Assembly: GCA_963696325.1 (NCBI GenBank)
Contig: CAVOJV010000048.1
Location: 1-64,000, forward strand
Length of the DNA: 64,000 nt
Direction of reading: 5' to 3'
From: CAVOJV01 sp963696325
GTDB taxonomy: Bacteria > Pseudomonadota > Gammaproteobacteria > Competibacterales > Competibacteraceae
Shown here: in pieces, positions 1 through 8,618 of the stretch
Layout of the letters: each line of letters opens with the position of its first letter
How positions within the stretch are numbered: position 1 is the first letter of the stretch
Made by a program: the position numbers and the translations under genes
Notes under the pieces: model-generated
What the model was told of the DNA's origin: nothing
Seen by the model: only the letters and a program-made list of their open reading frames with translations
Databases searched by the model: none

Positions 1-2407
1 TGCCAGTCCCGGCCCCGACCTGAAAGGCTATCGCCTCTATTACGGGACAGCCAGCCGAGAATTCACCCCCTACCCTTCGTATGTGGATGTGGGCCTTGGG
101 AACAAGACCACCGCGGATGGCACTGTTTGTACCGCGAATGCGAGTGGTACCGTGACGTGCACGACCACGTCCACCCTTCTTAAGGATGGCACTACCTATT
201 ATTTTGGCGTCGCGGCTTACGATAGCGCCGGAGTGCTAAGCGGCTTTTCGAATGAGGTCTATCGAAACGTCGGTAGCTCCACCGCGCCGCCGGCAGCCAG
301 TTTCAGCGCCAATCCGACCTCGGGGACGGCGTCCTTGGCAGTGACGTTCAAGGACACTTCTACCGGCACGCCGACCAAGTGGTGCTGGACCTTCGGCGAA
401 AGCAACAACTTTTGCGACAGCAAAATCCAAAATCCATCGTATACCTACACCCAGGCTGGCACCTACCAGGTCAACCTTACCGCCGGCAATGCGGGGGGAA
501 GCCATATAGCCAAGTCCGTTTCGGTGACCGTGTCACCAAAACCGACAGCGCCGGTGGCCAGTTTCAAAGCCAGTCCGACATTGGGGACAGCGCCCTTGGC
601 CGTGACGTTCACGGACACATCGAGTAATGCGACGGCATGGTCCTGGAACTTCGGTGACGGCGGGACCAGTGACTTGAGAAATCCAAGTCATACCTTCCAG
701 ACCGCGAAAACCTACACGGTCACCCTTATCGCCAAGAATTCGGCGGGAAGCAGCACTCCGGTAACCCAGACCATCACGGTGAACGCGCCCACAACGACGG
801 CGCCGGTAGCCTCGTTCACGCCGATCCAGGCGAGCGGCTCCGACCCCTTGACGGTGAACTTTACCGATACCTCGACCGGCGACATCAAGTCTTGGGATTG
901 GGACTTCGGCGATGGAAGCAAAACCACCGTAACCACCGCTAAAACCACCGTTCCTCACATCTATAAGTACGGCACGAACGGCACCTACACCGTCAGTCTC
1001 ACCGTGACCAGTTCGACAAACATCCAAAAGACCGCTACTGGGAAGATCACGGTTAATGCCACCCAACCGCAGGCTGATTTCAGCGCTACTCCGACGTCGA
1101 CGCCCTTGCAGATTCAATTCTCGGATTCCTCCAAGGGCACGGTCAATCAATGGGCCTGGAAGTTTGGGGATGGCGGCACCAGTACCGCCCAGAATCCTGC
1201 CTATACCTATAAGGCTGCGAGCACTTATACGGTCACTCTCAAAGCGACCGGTCCCACCGGCCTGTCGAACACGACGAGCAAAGCGTCACCGTATCCCCGG
1301 CGAGCGAGCACCAACGGGCTGGTCGCGGCCTACAACTTCGAGGAAGCCAGCGGTACGACCGCGTTCGATGCGTCCGGCCAGAACAATCATGGCGCCATCA
1401 CCGAGGCCACTTACACCCAGGGCAAGTATGGGAAGGCGCTGAACTTCGATGGCGTCAACGATTGGGTGACGGTCAAGGACTCGGCTACAGGCCCCCTGGA
1501 CCTGACCAAGGGCATGACGGTGGAAGCGTGGGTGTATCCGACCGCTACGATGAGCGGTTGGCGCAACGTGCTGCTCAAGGAACAGGCCGGTGGCCTGGCC
1601 TATGGGCTGTATGCCAACTCCGACTCCAACCAGCCGGTCGGGAGCATCAACGTCGGCGGCGACAAGAATCTGGCGGGTACCTCGGCGCTCGCCGCCAACA
1701 CCTGGACACATCTGGCTGTCACCTACGACAGCGTCACCCAACGGCTTTACGTCAACGGCACCCAGGTCGCCAGCCGGGCGCAAACGGGCAGCATGACGGT
1801 TTCCGACCGGGCGTTGCGCATCGGCGGCAACAGCGTGTGGAGCGAGTTCTTCAAGGGTCGGATCGACGAGGTCCGCGTCTACAACCGCGCCTTGAGCGCA
1901 GCGCAGATCCAGGCCGACATGAATACGGTGGGCGGCCGCCTGCTGGGCAGCCAGCAAACGGGCAGCTATACCGATACGATCTCGCCATCCATGGCCAAGG
2001 CGTTCCAGCAGAAGGCCGATAAAACGGGTAAGGTCACCAGCCTCTCGATTTATGTGGCGCCTGACTCGACGTTAACGTCCCTCGTTGCTGGACTGTACGC
2101 GAACAAGGTTGACGCGAACCAGATGAACCACCCGGGCACGCTGCTCGCGCAGGGGACCTTAAGTTCGCCTAAGGCCGGCGCTTGGAACAGTGTTTCTCTC
2201 CCCGCAACTTCGGTCACCGCCGGGACCACCTACTGGATTGCTATCCTGAGTCCGGGCGGTAGCCTCCGGGTCAGCAATAAGGTGAATGATGGAACGCAGC
2301 CGAAGCTGAGTGAGACCATCTCGGCGAGCACGCTACCCAACTCTTGGGGTACGGCCATCAACTTGCCTAACGATGGCCCTCTGGCAGGGTATGGGGTGGG
2401 GTATTGA
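1..2407 (+). CDS. Secreted PKD-repeat / LamG multidomain surface protein (5' partial)
   Basis: The frame is open to the window edge (codons begin at base 2), so the N-terminus lies outside; the GTG at 83 is internal. The first ~85 residues resemble a fibronectin-III domain. Four PKD domains follow, each with the WxFGDG-like core (WNFGDGG, WDFGDGS, WKFGDGG; the first is the variant WTFGES). Next is a LamG/concanavalin-like domain (NGLVAAYNFEE to IDEVRVYNRALS), then a ~150-residue C-terminal beta domain resembling DUF4082-type modules. Such proteins are exported and bind carbohydrate or neighbouring cells. No anchor or sorting signal is visible at the C-terminus. At about 1280-1310 the expected PKD edge strand (SVTVSPAS) is in the +1 frame, which suggests two compensating indels. 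Downstream are a GH16 glycanase and a beta-helix protein, so a role on EPS is inferred. Substrate unknown. Confidence 0.85.
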   Translation, partial: ASPGPDLKGYRLYYGTASREFTPYPSYVDVGLGNKTTADGTVCTANASGTVTCTTTSTLLKDGTTYYFGVAAYDSAGVLSGFSNEVYRNVGSSTAPPAASFSANPTSGTASLAVTFKDTSTGTPTKWCWTFGESNNFCDSKIQNPSYTYTQAGTYQVNLTAGNAGGSHIAKSVSVTVSPKPTAPVASFKASPTLGTAPLAVTFTDTSSNATAWSWNFGDGGTSDLRNPSHTFQTAKTYTVTLIAKNSAGSSTPVTQTITVNAPTTTAPVASFTPIQASGSDPLTVNFTDTSTGDIKSWDWDFGDGSKTTVTTAKTTVPHIYKYGTNGTYTVSLTVTSSTNIQKTATGKITVNATQPQADFSATPTSTPLQIQFSDSSKGTVNQWAWKFGDGGTSTAQNPAYTYKAASTYTVTLKATGPTGLSNTTSKASPYPRRASTNGLVAAYNFEEASGTTAFDASGQNNHGAITEATYTQGKYGKALNFDGVNDWVTVKDSATGPLDLTKGMTVEAWVYPTATMSGWRNVLLKEQAGGLAYGLYANSDSNQPVGSINVGGDKNLAGTSALAANTWTHLAVTYDSVTQRLYVNGTQVASRAQTGSMTVSDRALRIGGNSVWSEFFKGRIDEVRVYNRALSAAQIQADMNTVGGRLLGSQQTGSYTDTISPSMAKAFQQKADKTGKVTSLSIYVAPDSTLTSLVAGLYANKVDANQMNHPGTLLAQGTLSSPKAGAWNSVSLPATSVTAGTTYWIAILSPGGSLRVSNKVNDGTQPKLSETISASTLPNSWGTAINLPNDGPLAGYGVGY

Positions 2408-2426
2408 TTAGGGTATAGACGACGAT

Positions 2427-2448
2427 CCCCGCGGCATGGGCCGCGGGG
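2427..2448 (+). terminator. Hairpin terminator after the PKD/LamG gene
   Basis: A 9-bp perfect GC stem (CCCCGCGGC / GCCGCGGGG) with a 4-base loop lies 20 bases after the stop codon and is followed by a short CATTTC run. It probably ends transcription of the upstream gene. The T-tract is weak. Confidence 0.6.
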
Positions 2449-2620
2449 CATTTCACGGATAAACCTGATCGTTCAGGCCTAATTGCCACGTCAAGACTTG
2501 GGGGTCGCCCAGTTGGTGGCATAACTTGAAAGGATTGGGCATAGCTGCAAGCCCTTCATCAACTAAACGCAAGAGGCGGTTGGATTTCCTAGCCGTCGTA
2601 CACTATCGGAGGTATTCGCA

Positions 2621-3584
2621 ATGGCTCGTCTGAAAGGGTTGATCCTAGCGGCGGTACTCGCACAAGCGGGTCCCCTATCGGCATACGCCGAGGCGCTGCC
2701 GGCGCCAACGAATCTTCGCATCGTCACCGGCTCCTGCCCCGTCGGCGAGATCGGCAGCCCACCCAACTGTTTCCCTGCGCCGCCCGCGCCCGCCGCCAGC
2801 GGCAAGCGTTGGGAGATGGTCTTCTCTGAGGAGTTCACTGGCACATCCCTCGACACGACCAAGCTCACTCCATGCTTCGATTGGAATTACGGGTCGTGTA
2901 CGGCGTCGTTCAACACCGGAAAAGAGCGGTATCTGCCGTCGCAAGTGCAGGTAAGCAACGGTACCGCCAAGCTCGTCGCCGAGCCGCTTTCACCGCCGTA
3001 CGCCAACTCTGGGTGCTACCAAGGCCAGTGCACGTACAAGGCGGGGCTCGTGTCAACCGCGCGCCCGCGAGCGGACAATGGCTCGCCGTACTTGTTCCCC
3101 TTTACGTACGGCTACGTCGAATCCCGCATGAAGTTTCCCGGCACCGCAGGGTTCTTTACGGCCTTCTGGATGCTGCCGGCAAACCCGAGCTACAGCTACA
3201 ACACCGAGATCGACATCGTCGAGATACTGGGCGGAAATCCCGATACGATCTTCATGACCTATCACTACAACGGTCGCGGCACGAGCTATACGCCCAACAA
3301 GGGTTTGCATAACAACGGGGCGTGCGCGGTCAAGGACTACTCGACCGATTGGGTGAGATTTGGAATGGATTGGCAGCCTACGCTACATTGCCTGGTACAT
3401 CGATGGCGTGAAATGTGGTCAGTTCGACGGCAACACAACAACAATTGAAAGTGGTCCTATGCAGCTGATCCTTCACATGATGGTCGACAATCAATGGGAA
3501 CGCGATTGGGGATCGGTCCTGTCGAGCCAGACTCTGGTCCGCCAGCTGGAAGTCGACTACATCCGCATTTATCAGCAGCGCTAA
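2621..3584 (+). pseudogene. Secreted glycoside hydrolase family 16 (beta-glucanase-like), one frameshift
   Basis: The start at ATG 2621 has a GGAGG Shine-Dalgarno 8 bases upstream. Residues 1-24 form a signal peptide ending AYA|EA. The catalytic domain begins near residue 60 (WEMVFSEEF) and carries the GH16 active-site signature EIDIVE (nucleophile Glu, Asp, acid/base Glu). GH16 enzymes hydrolyse beta-1,3/1,4-glucans or galactans outside the cell. The frame breaks at about 3388-3396: the expected YIAWYIDGVKCG continues in another frame to the TAA at 3584 (ending DYIRIYQQR). The intact reconstructed length (~320 aa) is normal for the family, so one indel separates this from a working enzyme; it may be a sequencing error. 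It is co-directional with the PKD protein and beta-helix protein, so a role in trimming the EPS is likely. Confidence 0.85.
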
Positions 3585-3612
3585 CGGGGTAAAATCATGT
3601 ATATCTTGCAAA

Positions 3613-4613
3613 ATGGCGAATGTCGTCCGTACGTATGCAGCAGTTAGTTGTCTCTTGTGCAGCACCCTTGCTCAAGCGATAGACACTCGCACTAGCCTTC
3701 GCCTTGCCACAGAAGGTGGCAGCACACCTCCGTCCTCGAGCGTAGGCTGGACGGTGTCGGCGTCGACGGTGGGGTTGGCCCCGCTGGGACTCTCGTGTGA
3801 CTCACTGCCGACCTACACTGGGTCGTCAAAGCCGGCGGCGGGCACGACTATTAGCATGAAGAAGATAACTTTGTCCGAACTTGATTTGTCCAACGGCAAC
3901 ATCACGCTTGATCGGGTGTGTGTTAAGCCCGCTAATGCCGGTGGTCGTGCAAGTATCATTTTTGGGTATAATCCTGATGCCAGAGGCAATCAGCTTGGGC
4001 CTGTCACGATAAAGGATAGCGATATTGACGGGAGCGGTGTTACTAATTCGCTTATATATGCGACTTGTGCGTTTCGTGGTGCGGGATCGCTGTATCGTAA
4101 CAATATCTGGGGGATGGGGAGCGGAATCTGTTATTTCGGAGCTTCCACTGTGACAACCTCAGTAATCGAAGGAAACTACGTGCATGGACTTCGTGGTGGT
4201 ATGTATGGTAGCCCATCACAACAATCACATAATGAATCCGCCACCATACGTGGATTCAACGGGACCAGTATACAGTGGACAAACAATAGGCTAGAGAGTA
4301 TATCTGGATCGGATTCTGGAGCATTATTTATTCAAACCTATGCCGGAAGCCATTAAGAACGCAGTAATTCAAGGAAATTTATTTAGATAGCTATGGATAC
4401 GACTTGCCGCTCGAAGCAGGGTATGGGAACACTTATTCAAACATGCAGGCGATAAATAATCGCTTTATACTGTCTGGATATGGAGTAGGATATATCACTG
4501 GCGGGCCTGGTTGGGCTGTGTGGTCAAATAACTATATCTATAATCAAAATGCCACAGACGGGAAAGGGTCGGTTGCTTCATGTCCTGGTGGTACTTGCGC
4601 AACGGCGCCCTGA
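3613..4613 (+). pseudogene. Secreted right-handed beta-helix protein, two frameshifts
   Basis: The protein starts with a signal peptide (LLCSTLAQA). It then has a low-complexity linker and repeated short turns typical of a parallel beta-helix (ITLDRVCVKP, VTIKDSDIDGSG, NNIWGMGSGI, VIEGNYVHGL). The first frame stops at 4356. The fold continues in a second frame (IKNAVIQGNLF, about 4353-4387) and then in a third (DSYGYDLPLEAGYGNT to CATAP, stop at 4613). Two indels are therefore needed to restore one ~333-residue protein. The base composition is lower in GC than the neighbours. Beta-helix proteins in EPS loci are often polysaccharide lyases, epimerases or depolymerases, but no catalytic motif could be assigned. 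It ends just before a strong hairpin, consistent with the 3' end of the operon. Confidence 0.7.
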
Positions 4614-4627
4614 TCGTAAGCGCCTAA

Positions 4628-4662
4628 AAGCCGTTGCCCGCAGCCGGCGGGGGCAACGGCTT
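4628..4662 (+). terminator. Hairpin terminator after the beta-helix gene
   Basis: Twelve-bp perfect stem AAGCCGTTGCCC / GGGCAACGGCTT around an 11-base loop, 15 bases past the stop at 4613. There is no clear T-tract, so it may work in either direction or rely on the stem alone. Confidence 0.65.
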
Positions 4663-4928
4663 CGGTCGCTCGCATTTTGGCACACTAGATGGCAAGTCTT
4701 CCCAGTCTCGATGCCCGCGTCGGCCAGGGAATCTTGGCGCCCACGTTGCGGTTGATAATGCGGCCAGCCGCAGGCTTTATACCTAGTGGATTGACGCATA
4801 AATTCTGACAGGTGCTGGTCTGGCTGCGGAGGCTTCTCTAGCAGCGATCCGCATGCGATTAGCGGTTTTCCAACCTATCAAAACTTTTGCGGCAGCCCAC
4901 TAGCACGGGGCAACAGGGGGTGATCTGA

Positions 4929-6779
4929 GTGGGCAACTCGCGACGTCCCGAGCCGCGCCCAAGCGCTTCCGCGGCGTTCGAGGCGGCTCACTCGAGGTTC
5001 GCCGCAGCCGACGAGCACGCCGACATCGCCGTGATCGTGGTGACCTACCAAAGCGCCGACGCCGTCGCCCCACTCATCGCGTCGCTCCGTGCCGAGACCG
5101 CGGACCAAAGGATCAGGGTGGTGATCGCGGACAACGCTTCCACGGACAACACCGTGGATCGGGCTCGCGAGCATCCGGACCTGATCGTGATCGACAACGG
5201 CTCCAACCTGGGTTACGCAGGCGGCATCAACGCCGCCATGGCCGTCGCAGGTGACGCAGAGGCATTCCTGATTCTCAACCCCGACCTTCAGGTCGAACGT
5301 CACTGCCTGCAGCGGCTACTCTTGAGGATGCGGGAGGTCGGCGCCGGTATCGTGGTGCCGGCCATCAGTGCACCCGGAGGGCAGCAGTCGCTTTCGCTTC
5401 GTCACGAGCCGAGCGTGTCGAGGGCGCTCGGGGACGCGCTGTTCGGTAGTACCTGGCCGCTGCGCCCCCATTGGCTCACGGAAACCGTGCGTGCGCCCAG
5501 CGCTTACGCTTCGGCTCATCCAATCGACTGGGCTACGGGAGCCGCTCTGCTTGTCAGCCGGGAGGCTGCTAAACAGATCGGAGCGTGGGACGAGAGGTTT
5601 TTCCTGTACTCAGAGGAAACCGACTATTTCCGACGCGCTCGCGACGCTGGCTACTCGGTCTGGTACGAACCCACGGCGCGCGTGACCCACGCAGAAGGCG
5701 GTTCCGGGCGCTCGGCCGACCTCGTGGCGCTGACGATTGTGAACGCCGTCCGCTATGCCGAGAAGCATGAATCTCGCTCGGCCGCCATTCATCGGGCCGT
5801 ATTGGCCTTCCACGAACTCCGTCGATGGCGCGACCCGAGCCACCGACTTGCCCGTACAGTCTTGTTGGATCGACGCCGATGGGATCGTCTTCCGCGCCGT
5901 TCCGCCGCAGCTGCCCAGAGCGGTCGGGTCACAATAGACCACGTCCTGGTCACGCGGTTCAACCTGCCATCACAAGGAGCCGAGAGTCTCATCCGGGCAA
6001 AGGAGGGGTGGCTCCAGGATAGGATCGAGTTGTTCGAGCGTCACACCGTGCCCACCGTCCTGGCCCAAACGACGTCGAACTTCCAATGGATCATCTATTT
6101 CGACACCGAGTCTCCGTCGTGGTTGGTGGAGCGGCTCAAGCCGCTGGCGGAAGCCGGAGTATTCACCCCGCTGTACCGGCAAGCCGTGCTCTGGACGGAT
6201 CTGCTGGATGACGCCCGGCGAGTCACCGGCGCCGCCGGTGATGTTCTGATCACCACCAACCTGGACAACGATGACGCCATCTCCGTGGACTTCCTCGAGC
6301 GTTTGCAGGCCGCCGTCTCCCCCAGGGTGCGCGAAGCACTCTTCCTTTCTCGCGGCCTGATCCGCTCCGCTGATCGATTGTTCCTGCGGATCGACCATAG
6401 TAACGCCTTCTGCAGTGTCGCCGAACCTTGGGAAGGCGCCATCACGGCTTGGCGAGACTGGCACATTCTACTCGGCAAACACGTACCCACCCGATCGATC
6501 GATGGACCGCCCGGCTGGCTCCAAGTCATCCACGAGCGCAACGTGAGCAACCGAATCCGCGGCCGGTTGGTGTCCCCGACCCCCTACGTCCACCTGTTCC
6601 CCGGCCAACTGGACGACGTGCCTGTACCCACCCCAGTTACTCGGTTGGCCGAAATCGCGATCGGGGCACCATTGCGTGCAGGCCGAGACGTAATCCGCGC
6701 TTCAGGCAAAGCGGTTCTGCTTCGGCTTCTCGGCAAGGAGGGACTCGACCGACTGCGGGAGCGCCTCTGGTCGGGCTGA
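4929..6779 (+). CDS. Two-domain glycosyltransferase: GT2 (rhamnosyltransferase-type) fused to a Rhamno_transf-type domain
   Basis: GTG start at 4929 behind a purine-rich AGGGGGTGATCT. Residues ~35-290 are a GT-A GT2 domain: IAVIVVTYQS at the start, ADNASTDN, NPDLQ as the metal/nucleotide motif, and SEETDYFRRARDAGY as the acceptor-side acidic motif. Residues ~335-610 match the putative rhamnosyltransferase family (PF11316-like): VTRFNLPS, WLQDRIELFERH, FQWIIYFD, TNLDNDDAI. Both halves would transfer sugars (likely deoxyhexoses) to a lipid-linked or cell-wall glycan in the cytoplasm. The very high GC, Arg/Ala-rich linker and GTG start look actinobacterial, unlike the genes before 4.6 kb. The two domains are usually separate proteins; a fusion by a lost stop is possible, since a proline/arginine-rich linker joins them. 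Confidence 0.85.
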   Translation: MGNSRRPEPRPSASAAFEAAHSRFAAADEHADIAVIVVTYQSADAVAPLIASLRAETADQRIRVVIADNASTDNTVDRAREHPDLIVIDNGSNLGYAGGINAAMAVAGDAEAFLILNPDLQVERHCLQRLLLRMREVGAGIVVPAISAPGGQQSLSLRHEPSVSRALGDALFGSTWPLRPHWLTETVRAPSAYASAHPIDWATGAALLVSREAAKQIGAWDERFFLYSEETDYFRRARDAGYSVWYEPTARVTHAEGGSGRSADLVALTIVNAVRYAEKHESRSAAIHRAVLAFHELRRWRDPSHRLARTVLLDRRRWDRLPRRSAAAAQSGRVTIDHVLVTRFNLPSQGAESLIRAKEGWLQDRIELFERHTVPTVLAQTTSNFQWIIYFDTESPSWLVERLKPLAEAGVFTPLYRQAVLWTDLLDDARRVTGAAGDVLITTNLDNDDAISVDFLERLQAAVSPRVREALFLSRGLIRSADRLFLRIDHSNAFCSVAEPWEGAITAWRDWHILLGKHVPTRSIDGPPGWLQVIHERNVSNRIRGRLVSPTPYVHLFPGQLDDVPVPTPVTRLAEIAIGAPLRAGRDVIRASGKAVLLRLLGKEGLDRLRERLWSG

Positions 6780-6938
6780 CCTCTTTGGTACGGACGACCG
6801 ATCGCAGTGATCACCGACGACCCCGGTGGTAGGCAAGCCACCGACAGTGCATGACGCAGATGGGCCGCTGCTAGATTTTCCGCGGATTTACCGCTTAACT
6901 ATGTAGCTTTGACGAAGTGAGCTCGGGAGAGTTGGGCT

Positions 6939-7442
6939 ATGGCTGACCGTTACTTGGGTGACCGCCGCAGGATCGCCGAGCTGCTGAGCCGGGCGGACTT
7001 GGACCTGTGCCCGGTCCTCAAAACCCCACTCAACGACGTATCCACCATGAACAAGACCATGGAGTACATGGCCTACGCCCTGCCTTCGGTCTCTTTCAAC
7101 CTCGTCGAGACTCGGGTCACTGGTGGTGACACTGTGCTCTATGTTCCGTCCGGTGACATCCCTGCGTTCACCGATGCGGTCGAGCGGTTGATAGACGATC
7201 CGGACCTGCGCCTGGAAATGGCCCTGCGGGCGCGTGAGCGGGGCGCCGCGTTGCTCGCCTGGCGTCCCCAAGCGAAGGCGTACGTCAGCGTGTACGACGA
7301 CCTCACCGGCACTCGGCGCGAGGCCGAGCCGGAGGTGGACGGCGGTCTGGGGACAAGCGGGGCCGACGAGTGGGGCAACACCTACGTCCCTCTCGACGAT
7401 GCAGCCGAACTGGCCAGATTCATCATCGACCGGAAGGCCTGA
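6939..7442 (+). pseudogene. C-terminal fragment of a GT4 glycosyltransferase (WbuB-like)
   Basis: Only the C-terminal Rossmann half of a GT-B enzyme is present. It contains STMNKTMEYMAYALPSV and VETRVTGGDTVLYV, the donor-sugar binding segment with the equivalent of the EX7E helix. The same segment occurs in the GT4 gene on the other strand at 17.3-17.6 kb (STMNKIMEYMALGKP), so the two are homologous but divergent. A stop in frame at 6918 closes the upstream frame, so the N-terminal ~200 residues are missing. The fragment is high in GC and lies directly upstream of 7443 with adjacent stop and start, as in an actinobacterial operon. Alone it cannot be a working transferase. Confidence 0.75.
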
Positions 7443-8618
7443 GTGGTGAGCACGCGCTCCGCCCACGGCTTCATCTGGTTCGCGGCTCAGGACTGGTGGT
7501 ATCACAACCGCGCCCACTCCGACTTCCAGTTGATGAAGGAGGTCGCTCGCGAACGCCCCGTACTGGTGGTGAACAGCCTCGGGCTGCGGATGCCGCGGCC
7601 GGGCAAGAGCACCAATCCACTGCGGCGGATCGGGCGCAAGTTGCGCAGCATGGCAAAGCTTCTACGCAAACCGATCCCTGAGCTGCCTGGCTTCCACGTG
7701 CTGACCCCGATCCTGCTGCCGTTCTACGGGGACGGCCGCCTGGCTCGGTTGAACGCCCGGTGGATCAGAGCGCAGGTGACCTTCGCCGCACGACTCGCCG
7801 GCCTGCCCGAACAGCCCGTGATCGGGGTCACGATTCCTACCGCTTGGCCGGTGGTCGAAAAGATGCGTCGCTCCGCGCTCGTCTTCAACCGCTCAGACCT
7901 TCATTCCGCCTTCCCCGAGGCCGACGGGGAATGGGTCGAGTCCCTGGAAAGGGCGCTGCTGGCTAACAGCGACCGCGTTCTGTACGTCAGCCATGAGTTG
8001 ATGCGCAACGACGCCACACTCGTTGGCGACCGCGCCTTCTTCCTCGATCACGGCGTCGACCTGGCCCGGTTCTCCCTGGACGGCCCGGTGGACCCGGAGA
8101 TCGCCGCCATCCCGGGCCCGAGGGTCGGCTTCTTCGGTGGGTTCGACGACTACGTGGTCGACTTCGACCTGCTGCTGCGGACTGCTCGGGAGGTGCCCGA
8201 GGCCAGCTTGGTGCTGATCGGCGACGCGACCTGCTCGATGGAGGAACTGACGGCTCTGCCCAACGTCCACTGGCTCGGCTACCGGCCCTACGAGTCGATC
8301 CCCTCGCTGGGCCGGGGCTTCGACGTGGCGCTCATGCCATGGCTGGACAACGAGTGGATCCGGTTCGCCAACCCGATCAAGCTCAAGGAGTATCTTGCGC
8401 TGGGACTGCCTGTGGTCTCCACTGAGTACCCCGAGGTGGACGCCTATCGCGGCCAGATCCGCGTCGCGCACGATCGTGAATCGTTTCCCGCGCTGGTGCG
8501 CGAGGCTCTCGCCGATCCCGGGGACCCCAAGGCCCGACACGCCTTCGTCCTGCCCTACTCCTGGCAGGGTCGCGCAGCAGCGCTTCTTGAGCTGGTCGAT
8601 GAGGTTGGGGGCCACTGA
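7443..8618 (+). CDS. Glycosyltransferase, GT-B fold (family 1/4)
   Basis: The 391-residue protein starts at GTG 7443 (a second GTG at 7446 is possible), immediately after the preceding stop. The N-terminal acceptor half begins FIWFAAQDWWYHNRAHSD. The C-terminal donor half has VGFFGGFDDYVVD, LIGDATCSMEEL, FANPIKLKEYLALGLPVVS and a final basic helix. These fit GT1/GT4 enzymes that use NDP-sugars at the inner face of the membrane. Its TGA overlaps the ATG of the asparagine synthase by one base, so the two are translationally coupled. High GC and codon use match the rest of the 4.9-10.5 kb block. Sugar specificity cannot be read. Confidence 0.85.
   Translation: MVSTRSAHGFIWFAAQDWWYHNRAHSDFQLMKEVARERPVLVVNSLGLRMPRPGKSTNPLRRIGRKLRSMAKLLRKPIPELPGFHVLTPILLPFYGDGRLARLNARWIRAQVTFAARLAGLPEQPVIGVTIPTAWPVVEKMRRSALVFNRSDLHSAFPEADGEWVESLERALLANSDRVLYVSHELMRNDATLVGDRAFFLDHGVDLARFSLDGPVDPEIAAIPGPRVGFFGGFDDYVVDFDLLLRTAREVPEASLVLIGDATCSMEELTALPNVHWLGYRPYESIPSLGRGFDVALMPWLDNEWIRFANPIKLKEYLALGLPVVSTEYPEVDAYRGQIRVAHDRESFPALVREALADPGDPKARHAFVLPYSWQGRAAALLELVDEVGGH

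Noticed and set aside
533..1957. Long minus-strand frames opposite the PKD/LamG gene
   Set aside because: Shadows of a high-GC gene; Arg/Gly-rich with no domain.
2256..2270. GGCGGTAGCCTC in the PKD/LamG gene as ops
   Set aside because: Inside a coding region and the final TG is missing.
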